The translations under genes and the position numbers were made by a program. From Burkholderia arboris (GTDB lineage: Bacteria; Pseudomonadota; Gammaproteobacteria; Burkholderiales; Burkholderiaceae): a stretch of DNA of 64,000 nucleotides. Within the stretch, counting starts at the first letter, position 1; each line of letters opens with the position of its first letter. The notes under the pieces are model-generated. The model had not been told where the DNA came from. It ran no database searches and worked only from the letters and a program-made list of their open reading frames with translations. The stretch lies in the NCBI RefSeq assembly GCF_902499125.1, contig NZ_CABVPX010000005.1, positions 267,561 through 331,560 on the forward strand, written 5' to 3'. Below are positions 8,303 through 17,677 of the stretch, in pieces.

Positions 8303-10623
8303 GCGCGCCCGAACTCTCCGCCCACAACGAAAGCCGTCGTGCGCTGCTGCTCGGCTTCGCTTCCGGCGGGTTGTTGCTCGCATTCGGCGTGCCGTCGCTT
8401 GCGCGTGCGGCCGCGCCGGTGCAGCCGCCCGTCAGCGCGAATCCGCAGTATGGCGGCGCGGGAATGCCGCACGGGTTGCGCGACGATCCGAACCTGTTCG
8501 TTGCGATTGCACCGGACGGCACCGTCACCATTACCTGCATCCGCTCCGAGATGGGGCAGGGCGTGCGCACGAGTGTCGCGCTCGTGGTGGCGGACGAACT
8601 GGGCGCGGACTGGGCACGCGTGAAGGTCGCGCAGGCCGTCGGCGACGAACCGCGCTACGGCAACCAGAACACCGACGGTTCGCGCAGCCTGCGCCAGAGC
8701 TTTGCCGCACTGCGCCGCGCGGGTGCGGCTGCACGCACGATGCTCGAGCAGGCTGCCGCCACCGCGTGGGGCGTCGATGTCCGGCAGGCCAAGGTGACGG
8801 TGCACGAGGTCGTCGATACGAAGAGCGGGCGCAAGCTCGGTTTCGGCGAGCTTGCGTCGCAAGCCGCCGCGCTGCCGGCGCCCGATACGAAGACCCTCCC
8901 GTTGAAAGCGCCGGCCGAATTCCGCTTCATCGGCAAGGGTAAGACGGCGCTGATCGACGGACGCGACATCGTTGGCGGCCGCGCGCATTACGGGATCGAT
9001 ACGCGGCTCGACGGCATGCTGTATGCGGTCGTCGCGCGACCGCCGGTGTACGGCGACACGGTAGCGTCGTTCGACGCGTCGGCGGCCGAGAAGCTGCCGG
9101 GCGTCGTCAAGGTCGTGCAGCTTGCATCGACGCCGCTGCCGTCCGGTTTCCAGCCGCTTGGCGGCGTGGCCGTCATTGCGCGCGACACGTGGACGGCCAT
9201 TCAGGCCCGCGCGCAGTTGAAGCTCGACTGGACGCGCGGACCCCACGCGAACTACGACTCGGCGGAATACCGCAAGACGCTCGAAGCGGCCGCCGCGCAG
9301 CCGGGCGACGTGATCCGCAACGACGGCGACGCGACGGCAGCGCTGGCCGGCGCCGCGAAACGCGTGCGTGCGACGTATTACATCCCGCATCTCGCACACG
9401 CGACGATGGAGCCGCCCGCGGCCGTCGCGCGCGTGGCCGACGGCCGCTGCGAAGTGTGGACCTGCACGCAGGCGCCGCAAACCACGCGTGACGAAATCGC
9501 GAAGGCGCTCGGGTTGCCGGCCGAACGCGTGACGGTCAACGTCACGCTGCTCGGCGGCGGGTTCGGCCGCAAGTCGAAGCCAGACTACGTGGTGGAAGCC
9601 GCGCTGCTGTCGAAAGCGGCCGGCGCGCCCGTGAAGCTGACGTTCACGCGCGAGGACGACATCGCGCACGACTACTTCCACGCGGTGTCGCTCGAAGCGT
9701 TCGACGGCGGGATCGATGCATCGGGGAAGGTAGTCGCGTGGCAGCATCGCACGGTCGCGCCGTCGATCCAGTCGACGTTCCGGGCGGGCGTCGTGCACGA
9801 GCAGCCGGGCGAACTCGCGCAAGGGATCGTGGATCTGCCGTTCGCGATTCCGAACGTGCGGATCGAGAATCCGGCCGCGGAAGCGCACACGCGGATCGGC
9901 TGGTTTCGCTCGGTCTACAACATTCCGCACGCGTTCGGCATCCAGAGTTTCGTGTCGGAGCTCGCGCATGCGGCCGGCCGCGATCCGAAGGATTTCCTGC
10001 TCGAGCTGATCGGGCCCGCGCGGCGTTTCGAGCCGCACCTCGCGGTGAAGAACGTGAACTACGGCGAGGATCCCGCGCTGTATCCGGTCGATACGGGCCG
10101 GCTGCGGCGGGTGGTGGAGACGGTTGCGCGCGAAGCCGGCTGGGGGCGCACGCTGCCGAAGGGGCACGGGCTCGGGATCGCCGCGCATCGCAGCTTCGTG
10201 TCGTACACGGCGGCGGTGTGCGAGGTGCAGGTCGGCGCGGACGGCAAGATCACGGTGCCGCGCGTCGACATCGCGATCGATTGCGGGCCGCAGGTCAATC
10301 CGGAGCGTGTGCGCTCGCAGCTCGAGGGGGCGGTGGTGATGGGGCTCGGCATCGCGTTGCACGGCGAGATCACGTTCAAGGACGGCCATCCGGAACAGCG
10401 CAACTTCAACGGCTTCCAGGTGCTGAGAATGAACGAGGCGCCGCGTGAAATCCGCGTGCATCTCGTCGCGCCGGACGACTTCGCGACGCCGCTCGGCGGC
10501 GTCGGCGAACCGGGCTTGCCGCCCGTGGCGCCGGCGCTGACCAATGCGATCTTCGCGGCGACCGGCACGCGCATCCGCAGCCTGCCGGTTGCCGATCAGC
10601 TCGCGAAGCCGCCGGCGGATTGA
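8299..10623 (+). CDS. iorB: Isoquinoline 1-oxidoreductase-type Mo-cofactor large subunit
   Basis: This 774-residue protein starts in the ATGA overlap with iorA. A twin-arginine signal ([13 protein letters not shown], Arg13-Arg14, followed by a hydrophobic run to ARAAAP) shows that the folded holoenzyme is exported to the periplasm with its small subunit. Molybdopterin-binding elements include [26 protein letters not shown], the repeated substrate/cofactor loops, and a C-terminal [15 protein letters not shown] motif whose Glu matches the catalytic base of the xanthine oxidase family. It belongs with IorB and periplasmic aldehyde oxidoreductases. No XdhC-type maturation factor or cytochrome partner lies beside it, so these must be encoded elsewhere. 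The substrate is unknown. Confidence 0.92.
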   Translation: MSAPELSAHNESRRALLLGFASGGLLLAFGVPSLARAAAPVQPPVSANPQYGGAGMPHGLRDDPNLFVAIAPDGTVTITCIRSEMGQGVRTSVALVVADELGADWARVKVAQAVGDEPRYGNQNTDGSRSLRQSFAALRRAGAAARTMLEQAAATAWGVDVRQAKVTVHEVVDTKSGRKLGFGELASQAAALPAPDTKTLPLKAPAEFRFIGKGKTALIDGRDIVGGRAHYGIDTRLDGMLYAVVARPPVYGDTVASFDASAAEKLPGVVKVVQLASTPLPSGFQPLGGVAVIARDTWTAIQARAQLKLDWTRGPHANYDSAEYRKTLEAAAAQPGDVIRNDGDATAALAGAAKRVRATYYIPHLAHATMEPPAAVARVADGRCEVWTCTQAPQTTRDEIAKALGLPAERVTVNVTLLGGGFGRKSKPDYVVEAALLSKAAGAPVKLTFTREDDIAHDYFHAVSLEAFDGGIDASGKVVAWQHRTVAPSIQSTFRAGVVHEQPGELAQGIVDLPFAIPNVRIENPAAEAHTRIGWFRSVYNIPHAFGIQSFVSELAHAAGRDPKDFLLELIGPARRFEPHLAVKNVNYGEDPALYPVDTGRLRRVVETVAREAGWGRTLPKGHGLGIAAHRSFVSYTAAVCEVQVGADGKITVPRVDIAIDCGPQVNPERVRSQLEGAVVMGLGIALHGEITFKDGHPEQRNFNGFQVLRMNEAPREIRVHLVAPDDFATPLGGVGEPGLPPVAPALTNAIFAATGTRIRSLPVADQLAKPPAD

Positions 10624-10695
10624 CGCACAATATCCCCCGCGCCGGGCCGCATCGTGCGGCCCGGTCCGCATCGACCCCTGAACAAGGAGTGTGAC

Positions 10696-11463
10696 GTGGC
10701 CTCATCCGATGTCAGTGTGAAGCAGACGGTTTCTCCCGCCGAATGGGATGCACGAGTCAACCTGGCGGCCGCGTATCGCCTCACCGCGCTGTTCGGCTGG
10801 GACGATCTCGTGTTCACCCATATCTCCGTGCGCGTGCCCGGCCCGGAACACCATTTCCTGATCAACCCGTACGGGATGATGTTCGACGAGATCACGGCGT
10901 CGTCGCTGGTCAAGATCGATCTCGACGGACGCAAGGTGTCCGAATCGCCGTACGAGATCAACCCGGCCGGCTTCACGATTCACAGCGCGGTGCATGCGGC
11001 CCGCGACGACGCGCTGTGCGTGATGCACACGCATTCGATCAACGGCGTCGCCGTGTCGGCGCAGGAAGCGGGCTTGCTACCGCTGTCGCAGCAGTCGCTC
11101 GGCGTGCTGGCGTCGCTCGGCTATCACGACTACGAAGGCATCGCGCTCAACGAGGGCGAGAAGGCGCGCCTCGTGCACGACCTCGGCGGCAACACGAACC
11201 TGATGCTGCGCAACCACGGGCTGTTGACGGTCGGCGCGAGCCCGGCCGACGCGTTCGTCGCGATGTACTTCTTCGAGGCGGCGTGCATGATCCAGGTCCG
11301 CGCGCAGGCCGGCGGCTCGGCGCTGCGGCCGATCGCGCAGCCGATTCTCGACGGCATCAGGCAGCAGATCGCGGCGGTCACGCGCGGGATGGGCGCCGGC
11401 GCGCTCGTCTGGCCCGGGTTGCTGCGCCGGCTCGATCGACGCAATCCCGGCTACGCGGACTAG
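10696..11463 (+). CDS. Class II aldolase/adducin-family protein
   Basis: This 255-residue protein is of the AraD/FucA/adducin fold. Zinc-ligand histidines are visible in VMHTHSINGVAVS, with a third in LRNHGLLTVG; LFGWDDLVFTHIS is the conserved N-terminal motif. The start is a GTG preceded by an ideal AAGGAG seven bases upstream; no ATG fits the ribosome site. It follows iorAB by about 70 bases and precedes an acyl-CoA dehydrogenase. Members act as sugar-phosphate aldolases or as decarboxylase/epimerase relatives. The adducin-like subset has no proven reaction, so the substrate is left open. Confidence 0.85.
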   Translation: MASSDVSVKQTVSPAEWDARVNLAAAYRLTALFGWDDLVFTHISVRVPGPEHHFLINPYGMMFDEITASSLVKIDLDGRKVSESPYEINPAGFTIHSAVHAARDDALCVMHTHSINGVAVSAQEAGLLPLSQQSLGVLASLGYHDYEGIALNEGEKARLVHDLGGNTNLMLRNHGLLTVGASPADAFVAMYFFEAACMIQVRAQAGGSALRPIAQPILDGIRQQIAAVTRGMGAGALVWPGLLRRLDRRNPGYAD

Positions 11464-11572
11464 CTTGCCTGCCGTTGTCGTTTGCGAACGACCGTGCTAA
11501 ATTCCTGCCAGCACTTGCGGTCACGGAACCCTTCATTCGGCTGACAAAGCCGGCACCCCGGGAGGCAGCACG

Positions 11573-13402
11573 ATGAGCCTGTTGATGTCGCGACGCGATC
11601 TCGCGTTCCTGCTGTATGACTGGCTCGACGCCGAATCGCTCGTCGCGCTGCCGCGCTTCGCGGAGCACGGCCGCGAGACCTTCGACGCGGTGCTCGATAC
11701 CAGCGCGCGGATTGCCGAGGATCTGTTCGCGCCGCATGCGGCGCGCGGCGATCGCGAGGAACCGCATTTCGACGGCGAGCGCGTGACGCTGATCCCCGAA
11801 GTCGAACCGGCGGTGCGCGCGTTCGCGGATGCCGGGCTGATCGCCGCGGGCCATGACGAAGCGCTCGGCGGCATGCGGTTGCCGAAGCTCGTCGAAGCCG
11901 CGTCGTTCCTGTTCTTCCAGGCCGCGAACATCGCAACGGCCGCCTATCCGTTCCTGACCGTCGCCAATGCGAACCTGCTCGTCGCACATGGCAGTCCCGC
12001 GCAGATCGACGCGTTCGCGCGCCCGGAGCTGGAAGGGCGTTTCCTCGGCACGATGTGCCTGTCCGAGCCGCAAGCGGGCTCGTCGCTGTCCGACATCGCG
12101 ACGCGCGCGGATTTCGAGGGCGACTCGTCGCTCGGGCCGCGCTACCGGCTGACGGGCAACAAGATGTGGATTTCCGGCGGCGAACACGAGCTGGCGGAGA
12201 ACATCGTCCACCTCGTGCTCGCGAAGATTCCCGACGAACACGGCCGGCTGCAGCCCGGTACGCGTGGCATCTCGCTGTTCATCGTGCCAAAGTTCCTGAC
12301 GGGAGCCAACGGTAGCGCGCAGGGCGAACACAACGACGTCGTGCTCGCCGGGCTGAACCACAAGATGGGCTACCGCGGCACGACCAATTGCCTGCTGAAT
12401 TTCGGCGAAGGCACGCGCTATCGTCCGGAAGGGCGCGCGGGCGCGATCGGCTACCTGATCGGCAAGCCGAATCAGGGGCTCGCCTACATGTTCCACATGA
12501 TGAACGAGGCGCGCATCGGTGTCGGCGCGGGCGCGGTGGCGCTCGGCTACACCGGCTATCTGCACGCGCTCGACTACGCGCGCAACCGGCCGCAGGGGCG
12601 TCCGCTCGGGCCGGCCGGCAAGGATGCGGCCGCGCCGCAGGCACCGATCGTCGAACATCCGGACGTGCGGCGCATGCTGCTCGCGCAGAAGGCCTATGTC
12701 GAAGGCGGTCTTGCACTGATCCTGTACTGCGCGAAGCTGGTTGACGAAGCGCGCGCGCATGACGATGCGGACGTGCGCGCCCATGCCGCGCGCCTGCTCG
12801 ACATCCTCACGCCGATCGCGAAAAGCTGGCCGTCGCAGTGGTGTCTCGCCGCGAACGACCTCGCGATCCAGGTGCACGGCGGCTACGGCTACACGCGCGA
12901 CTACGCGGTCGAGCGGCTCTACCGCGACAATCGGCTGAATCCGATTCACGAAGGCACGCACGGCATCCAGGCGCTCGACCTGCTGGGCCGCAAGGTCGCG
13001 CAGGACGATGGCGCGCTGTTGCGCGCGCTGGGCGGGCGGATCGGCGCGACCGTCGAACGCGCGCGGCCGCTGGATGCCGGCACGCGCGAGCAGGCCGATG
13101 CGCTGGCACGGCGCTGGGCGCGGTTGTGCGACGTCACGCAGCAGTTGGGCACGATCGACGATCCGCAGCGGCGGCTGGCGAACGCGAGCGTCTATCTCGA
13201 AGCGTTCGGCCATCTCGTCGTTGCATGGCTCTGGCTCGACGTGACGCTCGCCGCGCACGGGCACGACGATGATTTCCACGACGGCAAGCGTGCAGCGGCC
13301 CGCTATTTTTCCCGCTGGGAATTGCCGAAGGTGGATGCGCAGCTCGATCTGTTGTCGAGCGTCGACACGACGCCGCTCGACATGCACGACGCGTGGTTCT
13401 GA
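11573..13402 (+). CDS. Acyl-CoA dehydrogenase (long-form, DmdC/AidB-like)
   Basis: The protein is 609 residues, longer than the usual 380-residue enzyme, with an extra C-terminal helical domain as in 3-methylmercaptopropionyl-CoA dehydrogenase and long-form FadE proteins. Signatures are MCLSEPQAGSSLSDI (FAD-binding), WISGGEHEL, KMGYRGTTN, VHGGYGYTRDYAVERLYRD, and the catalytic-acid region IHEGTHGIQALDLLG. It oxidises an acyl-CoA to the enoyl-CoA and passes electrons to ETF. A GGGAGG ribosome site precedes the ATG. A quinone oxidoreductase gene follows about 150 bases later in the same direction. Chain-length preference cannot be deduced. Confidence 0.92.
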   Translation: MSLLMSRRDLAFLLYDWLDAESLVALPRFAEHGRETFDAVLDTSARIAEDLFAPHAARGDREEPHFDGERVTLIPEVEPAVRAFADAGLIAAGHDEALGGMRLPKLVEAASFLFFQAANIATAAYPFLTVANANLLVAHGSPAQIDAFARPELEGRFLGTMCLSEPQAGSSLSDIATRADFEGDSSLGPRYRLTGNKMWISGGEHELAENIVHLVLAKIPDEHGRLQPGTRGISLFIVPKFLTGANGSAQGEHNDVVLAGLNHKMGYRGTTNCLLNFGEGTRYRPEGRAGAIGYLIGKPNQGLAYMFHMMNEARIGVGAGAVALGYTGYLHALDYARNRPQGRPLGPAGKDAAAPQAPIVEHPDVRRMLLAQKAYVEGGLALILYCAKLVDEARAHDDADVRAHAARLLDILTPIAKSWPSQWCLAANDLAIQVHGGYGYTRDYAVERLYRDNRLNPIHEGTHGIQALDLLGRKVAQDDGALLRALGGRIGATVERARPLDAGTREQADALARRWARLCDVTQQLGTIDDPQRRLANASVYLEAFGHLVVAWLWLDVTLAAHGHDDDFHDGKRAAARYFSRWELPKVDAQLDLLSSVDTTPLDMHDAWF

Positions 13403-13550
13403 ACGGTATCGCACCGACATTCCGGAATGCTGACGATGTCGCGAACGCCGCCTCCGGTGACCGTCGGACATTCGTCTTGAACCGGCCGCGCGGGGGTATC
13501 CCGCCGGCCGCACCGAGGCGCGGCCATGCCGCGCAAGGAGAGAGAAGCGC

Positions 13551-14531
13551 ATGAAAGCCCTGTTGTGTACCGCATTCGGCCCGATCGACAGTTTGCGTAT
13601 CGAAGATGTGGCGATTCCCGAACCGGCTGCCGGCCAGGTCCGGATCCAGGTGAAGGCCGCGTCGCTCAATTTTCCCGACGCGCTGATCGTGCAGGGGTTG
13701 TATCAGGTGAAGCCGGCGTTGCCGTTTTCGCCGGGCGCCGAGTTTGCCGGCGTGATCGACGCGGTGGGCGAGGGCGTCACCGCATGGCGGCCCGGCGATT
13801 CGGTGGTTGCATTCACCGGGCACGGCGGGTTCGCCGAGCAGTGCGTGGCCGACGTGCACCAGATCGCCGCGCTGCCGCCGGGAATGGCGTTCGAGCAGGG
13901 TTCGGCGCTGGTGCTGGCCTACGGCACGTCGCTGCACGCATTGCAGCAGCGTGCGCGCCTGCAAGCGGGCGAGACGCTGCTGGTGCTGGGTGCGGCGGGC
14001 GGCGTCGGGATCGCCGCGATCGAGATCGCGAAGGCGCTTGGCGCGCGCGTGATCGCGGCGGCGTCGAGCGCGGACAAGCTGGCGCTGTGCCGCGAAGCAG
14101 GTGCCGACGAGACGATCGACCATGCGACCGAAGACCTGCGCCGCCGCGTGGACGAACTGACCGGCGGGCGCGGCGCCGACGTCGTCTACGATCCGGTGGG
14201 CGGTGCTTGCAGCGAAGCGGCGCTGCGCGCGACCGCGTGGCGCGGCCGGTTCCTCGTGGTCGGCTTTGCGGCCGGCGAGATCCCGAAGATCGCGCTGAAC
14301 CTCGCGCTGCTCAAGGAGCGCGACATACTCGGCGTGTTCTGGGGCGATGCGATGCGCCGCGACCCGGCGCAGCATGTCGCGAACATGCGGTTGCTCGCCG
14401 AATGGTTCGCGGCCGGCAAGGTGCGTCCGGCGATTACCGAGCGCGTGTCGCTGGCCGGTGCCGCCGATGCGATCGCACGGATCGCAAACCGGCGCGTGAA
14501 GGGCAAGGTGGTGATCCTGCCCGGCGCATGA
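13551..14531 (+). CDS. NADPH:quinone oxidoreductase family (MDR)
   Basis: This 326-residue zinc-free MDR enzyme contains AASLNFPDALIVQG, SPGAEFAGVIDAVGEG, and the Rossmann motif VLGAAGGVGIAAIEIAKALG at about residue 147. This sequence type is typical of NADPH:quinone oxidoreductase and acryloyl-CoA reductase-like proteins. An AAGGAGAGAG ribosome site lies just before the ATG. It probably forms a transcription unit with the acyl-CoA dehydrogenase upstream, so an enoyl-CoA or enone substrate is possible. It converges with the following LysR gene. Confidence 0.88.
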   Translation: MKALLCTAFGPIDSLRIEDVAIPEPAAGQVRIQVKAASLNFPDALIVQGLYQVKPALPFSPGAEFAGVIDAVGEGVTAWRPGDSVVAFTGHGGFAEQCVADVHQIAALPPGMAFEQGSALVLAYGTSLHALQQRARLQAGETLLVLGAAGGVGIAAIEIAKALGARVIAAASSADKLALCREAGADETIDHATEDLRRRVDELTGGRGADVVYDPVGGACSEAALRATAWRGRFLVVGFAAGEIPKIALNLALLKERDILGVFWGDAMRRDPAQHVANMRLLAEWFAAGKVRPAITERVSLAGAADAIARIANRRVKGKVVILPGA

Positions 14532-14622
14532 TCGGGGCCCGGTGCGCGGCGGCGCGATGCGCGTCGCGCGTCCGGTGACGGCGCGCGCAGTTGCGGCGCG
14601 CGTGCGGCTGCATTGGCGGCCG

Positions 14623-15540
14623 CTACGTGACCCGGTTCAGTTCCTCGAAGCCCACGACGAGCGCGTCGAGCAGATGGCGAACGGCGGGCACCATCCCGCG
14701 CCGGGTCGGGAAGATCGCGTGGACGAGCGCCGTCGGTGCCGACAGCGCGGGCAGCAGATGGAGCAGCCGGCCGGCCTGAAGGTCGGCGTTCACCAGTTCG
14801 CGCGGCAATTCGGCGACGCCGATACCGTCGAGCGCGGCAAGGCGCAGGGTCGCCAGATCGTCGGTCGCCAGTCGCGGCCGGTGGGCGAAGGCGAGGGCGC
14901 GCCCGTCGGCGTCCGTCAGGCTCCACACGAACCGGTCGCCGCTGCCGGCCGTCGACACCGTTGGCCAGTCCTTCAGGCTGTCGATCGACTCGGGCGCCGG
15001 AAAGCGGGCGGCCAGTGCCGGGCTCGCAACGAGAATCCGGTACGACAGTCCCAACTGCCGAACGGCGAGATCGGTGTTCTCCAGCGGCGGAACCCGCGCA
15101 CGAATCGCGAAATCCAGCCCTTCCTCGATCACGTCCACGCGCCGGTTGGTTGCATCGAGCCGCACCTGAACCTGCGGATGGCGCTCGATGTAGCGTGCGA
15201 CGATCGCGGCGACACCCGAACTCAGCAAACCGACCGGGCAACTGATGCGCACGGTGCCCTGCGGCAGCGTGCGCGTGCGATCCACGATGTCCTTCGCGGC
15301 TTTCGATTCGGCGACCAGCGCGACGCAATGCTGATGGAACTGCCGCCCGGTTTCCGTCAGCGACAGGCTGCGGCTCGTGCGATTGAGCAGCCGCACGCCC
15401 AGTTCTTCCTCGAGCGCGCGAATGCGCCGGCTGAGCTTCGACGTTTGCACGCCGAGGCTGCGGGCGGCCGCCGTAAAGCTCCCGTGTTCCACCACTTCCG
15501 CGAATAGCCGGAGATCGTTCAGGTCGGCGATGGGGTTCAT
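14623..15540 (-). CDS. LysR-family transcriptional regulator
   Basis: This 305-residue LysR protein has an N-terminal winged HTH (LRLFAEVVEHGSFTAAARSL, then TSKLSRRIRALEEELG) and a C-terminal periplasmic-binding-like effector domain. The start was set at MNPIADL because a GGAG ribosome site lies seven bases upstream; an in-frame ATG nine codons earlier is less likely. It is divergent from the pirin and DoxX genes. An inverted repeat GGCAA-7-TTGCC at 15577-15593 lies between them and has the size of a LysR site. Regulation of pirin/doxX in response to a quinone or oxidative signal is inferred from the context. Confidence 0.93.
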   Translation of the reverse strand: MNPIADLNDLRLFAEVVEHGSFTAAARSLGVQTSKLSRRIRALEEELGVRLLNRTSRSLSLTETGRQFHQHCVALVAESKAAKDIVDRTRTLPQGTVRISCPVGLLSSGVAAIVARYIERHPQVQVRLDATNRRVDVIEEGLDFAIRARVPPLENTDLAVRQLGLSYRILVASPALAARFPAPESIDSLKDWPTVSTAGSGDRFVWSLTDADGRALAFAHRPRLATDDLATLRLAALDGIGVAELPRELVNADLQAGRLLHLLPALSAPTALVHAIFPTRRGMVPAVRHLLDALVVGFEELNRVT

Positions 15541-15576
15541 GGCGGCGGCTCCGTTCGAATCGATCATTCTACTGGG

Positions 15577-15593
15577 GGCAATGATACGTTGCC
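15577..15593. promoter_or_regulatory. Candidate LysR operator (GGCAA-N7-TTGCC)
   Basis: A perfect 5-bp inverted repeat with a 7-base spacer lies about 37 bases upstream of the LysR start and 127 bases upstream of the pirin start. Divergent lysR-target regions usually carry such T-N11-A type sites. The assignment rests on position and symmetry only. Confidence 0.45.
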
Positions 15594-15719
15594 ATTCAGG
15601 AGATATGCGATCGATCTTTGCGAAATTAGCATTCATTCCACGTTCGGTGCCGCGCAGAAACCGGCAAGGCACCGCCAGGCAACCGCCCGCCGTCCGGGCA
15701 GCAGGAACAGGAGTCGAAC

Positions 15720-16418
15720 ATGTTGACGCATCGGCGTTGGGCATCGCTGGATACGGCGAATCACGGCTGGCTGCGCGCGAAATTCCATTTCGCGGTGACG
15801 GCCGACGGTACGCCCGGGCACGCGCCGCTGGGCCCGCTGATCGTATGGAACGACGACGAGATCGCCGTCGGCAGCGGGTTCCCGATGCACGGGCACCGCG
15901 ACATGGAAATCATCACGTACGTGCGGCAAGGCGTGCTCGGCCATCGCGACACGCTGGGTTCCGAAGGCACGATCCGCGCGGGCGGCGTGCAGGTCATGAG
16001 CGCGGGCACCGGCATCCGGCATGCGGAGTTCAACGGCGGCGACACGCCGCTCAAGGTCTACCAGATCTGGCTGCTGCCGCGAGCGAATGGCGGCGCGCCC
16101 GGGTGGGGCACGAAGCCGTTTCCGAAGGGCGACCGGTCCGGGCGTTTCGTCGTGCTGGCGAGCGGCTACGCCGGCGACGACGGCGCGCTGCCGATCCGTG
16201 CCGACGCGCGCGTGCTCGGCGCAACGCTGAGGGCGGGCGAGCGGGTCGGACACGCATTGGGCGCATCGCGCCGCGCGTATCTCGTTGCGGCATCGGGGTG
16301 CATCGACGTGAACGGGGAACGCGTGGGATCGCTCGACGGGGTCGCGATCACGAACGAGGCCGCGCTCGACATCGTCGCGCTCGAGGATTCCGAGCTGGTG
16401 ATGGTGGACGCCGGCTGA
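15720..16418 (+). CDS. Pirin family protein (bicupin)
   Basis: This 232-residue bicupin has the pirin metal-binding pattern in the N-terminal cupin: GFPMHGHRDMEIITYV gives two His and the Glu, and GTGIRHAEFN supplies a further His. Bacterial pirins of this kind (YhaK/YhhW type) can act as quercetinase-like dioxygenases or as redox sensors. An AGGAG ribosome site precedes the ATG. The gene is divergent from the LysR gene at 14623-15540 and is followed within 50 bases by a DoxX gene, so the two are probably one operon. The reaction is not established here. Confidence 0.9.
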   Translation: MLTHRRWASLDTANHGWLRAKFHFAVTADGTPGHAPLGPLIVWNDDEIAVGSGFPMHGHRDMEIITYVRQGVLGHRDTLGSEGTIRAGGVQVMSAGTGIRHAEFNGGDTPLKVYQIWLLPRANGGAPGWGTKPFPKGDRSGRFVVLASGYAGDDGALPIRADARVLGATLRAGERVGHALGASRRAYLVAASGCIDVNGERVGSLDGVAITNEAALDIVALEDSELVMVDAG

Positions 16419-16468
16419 GTGCCTTGATTTTTTTAGTCTGCCGAATCATTTCATTTCAGGAGTGCATC

Positions 16469-16885
16469 ATGAATCGTTACACGTATCTTCCGCTGCTCGG
16501 CCGCATTCTGATCGGCGCGCCGTTTCTGATGAGCGGGTTGAGCAAGCTGGCCGCGCACGCGACCACCGTCGGCTACATCGCCTCCGTCGGCCTGCCGGCG
16601 CCATCGCTCGCATTCGTGGTCGCGGTGCTCGTCGAGGCGGGTGGCGGGCTGCTGCTGATGGCGGGTTACCGGGCCCGCCCGGTGGCGCTGGCGATGGCGC
16701 TGTTCAGCCTCGTGACGGCCGTGTTCTTCCACCACAACTTCGCCGACCAGAACCAGATGATTCACTTCCTGAAGAACGTGATGATGGCCGGCGGCCTGCT
16801 GCAGATCGCGTACTTCGGCGCGGGCGCATTCAGCCTCGACGCACGGAACGCACGTGCCGCATTGCGTGTCGCTGCGGCGGCATGA
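16469..16885 (+). CDS. DoxX family membrane protein
   Basis: This small protein (138 residues) has four predicted membrane helices: YLPLLGRILIGAPFLMSGLS, a helix near residues 50-67 (FVVAVLVEAGGGLLLMAG), one near 70-90 (VALAMALFSLVTAVFF), and one near 105-120 (NVMMAGGLLQIAYFGAGAF). The pattern GRxLIGxPFLxSGLxK is typical of the DoxX/YphA group, which is linked to thiol and oxidative-stress responses or quinone handling. A CAGGAG ribosome site lies upstream. It is co-directional with the pirin gene. Confidence 0.9.
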   Translation: MNRYTYLPLLGRILIGAPFLMSGLSKLAAHATTVGYIASVGLPAPSLAFVVAVLVEAGGGLLLMAGYRARPVALAMALFSLVTAVFFHHNFADQNQMIHFLKNVMMAGGLLQIAYFGAGAFSLDARNARAALRVAAAA

Positions 16886-16989
16886 GCGGGCCGGCCCGCA
16901 TGTGTGGTCGGGGCGAACCGGCCGCGCGCAGGGCGAACCCGCTGTCCGGTTGAACCGCGCAGGCCCTGCACGGCAGGGGCCAAGCCGGT

Positions 16990-17526
16990 TCAATCCTTCG
17001 GCAGACGCAAGGTGTCGAGCGCGTCCTGCGAAAACTCGACCCAGAACCGCTCGTTCGCAATGCCGGCCTGCAGCACCAGATGCTGCAGGCGCTTCGCGCG
17101 CGAATCGTCGGGCGCCGAAAAATCGCGCGCCTCGATCTGCAGATACAGGTCGAGCTTCTCCTGGTGAAGCGCGATGCGCCGCCTGATTTCGTCCTCGAGG
17201 CCGGACGGGCCGAGTACCGCTTCTGCCCGCAGGCGCACCATCAACGCCTCGCGCAGCGGCGTCGGATCTTCCTGTTCGGCGATCCAGCGCCGAAGCTCCT
17301 TCTTGCCGGCGGGCAGGATCCGGTACGCGCGCTTGCGGCCACGCCCCGATTCAGCGGGCAGCGATTCGATCCAACCCGTTTCCTCGAGACGCCCCAGCTC
17401 ACGATAGATCTGCTGATGCGTCGCCTGCCAGAAATAGCCGATCGAACGATCGAAGCGGTCGGCGAGCTCGGACCCCGAACCGGGACGTTCGGCGAGTGCG
17501 GTGAGGAGTGCGTGAGGCAGGGACAT
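16990..17526 (-). CDS. PadR-family transcriptional regulator
   Basis: This 178-residue protein has an N-terminal PadR winged-helix domain (LLTALAERPGSGSELADRFD, then SIGYFWQATHQQIYREL and LPAESGRGRKRAYRI) and a C-terminal Vir-type helical dimerisation domain. The start was taken at MSLPHAL, the conserved beginning of the DNA-binding domain. It is divergent from fadH. Two TGCAAC-NN-GTTGCA palindromes in the 150-base gap (17601-17620 and 17645-17658) are the obvious operators. It probably represses fadH and the downstream SnoaL-like gene until an effector binds. Confidence 0.93.
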   Translation of the reverse strand: MSLPHALLTALAERPGSGSELADRFDRSIGYFWQATHQQIYRELGRLEETGWIESLPAESGRGRKRAYRILPAGKKELRRWIAEQEDPTPLREALMVRLRAEAVLGPSGLEDEIRRRIALHQEKLDLYLQIEARDFSAPDDSRAKRLQHLVLQAGIANERFWVEFSQDALDTLRLPKD

Positions 17527-17600
17527 GTCGGATCGGAGGAGGCCGCGGAATGAATCGCATCTTGCCATATCGGGGCCACAGTACAAGCCAGGGATCATGT

Positions 17601-17620
17601 TTATGCAACGTGTTGCATAA
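17601..17620. promoter_or_regulatory. PadR operator 1 (20-bp palindrome)
   Basis: TTATGCAAC-GT-GTTGCATAA is a 9-bp inverted repeat with a 2-base centre. It lies 75 bases upstream of padR and 58 bases upstream of fadH. Its centre is 41 bases from that of operator 2, about four helical turns, so both sites face the same side of the DNA. Confidence 0.75.
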
Positions 17621-17644
17621 ACGAGGGCGGTGAACTACCATCTG

Positions 17645-17658
17645 TGCAACTTGTTGCA
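17645..17658. promoter_or_regulatory. PadR operator 2
   Basis: TGCAAC-TT-GTTGCA repeats the core of operator 1. It lies only 20 bases before the fadH ATG, so bound protein would block transcription or translation start. The right half continues as GTTGCATAA, identical to operator 1. Confidence 0.72.
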
Positions 17659-17677
17659 TAAAAAATGGAGCCCCCCG

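Noticed and set aside
8245..10671. Antisense open frame over iorB
   Set aside because: Same type of artefact; the plus strand carries complete molybdenum-hydroxylase motifs.
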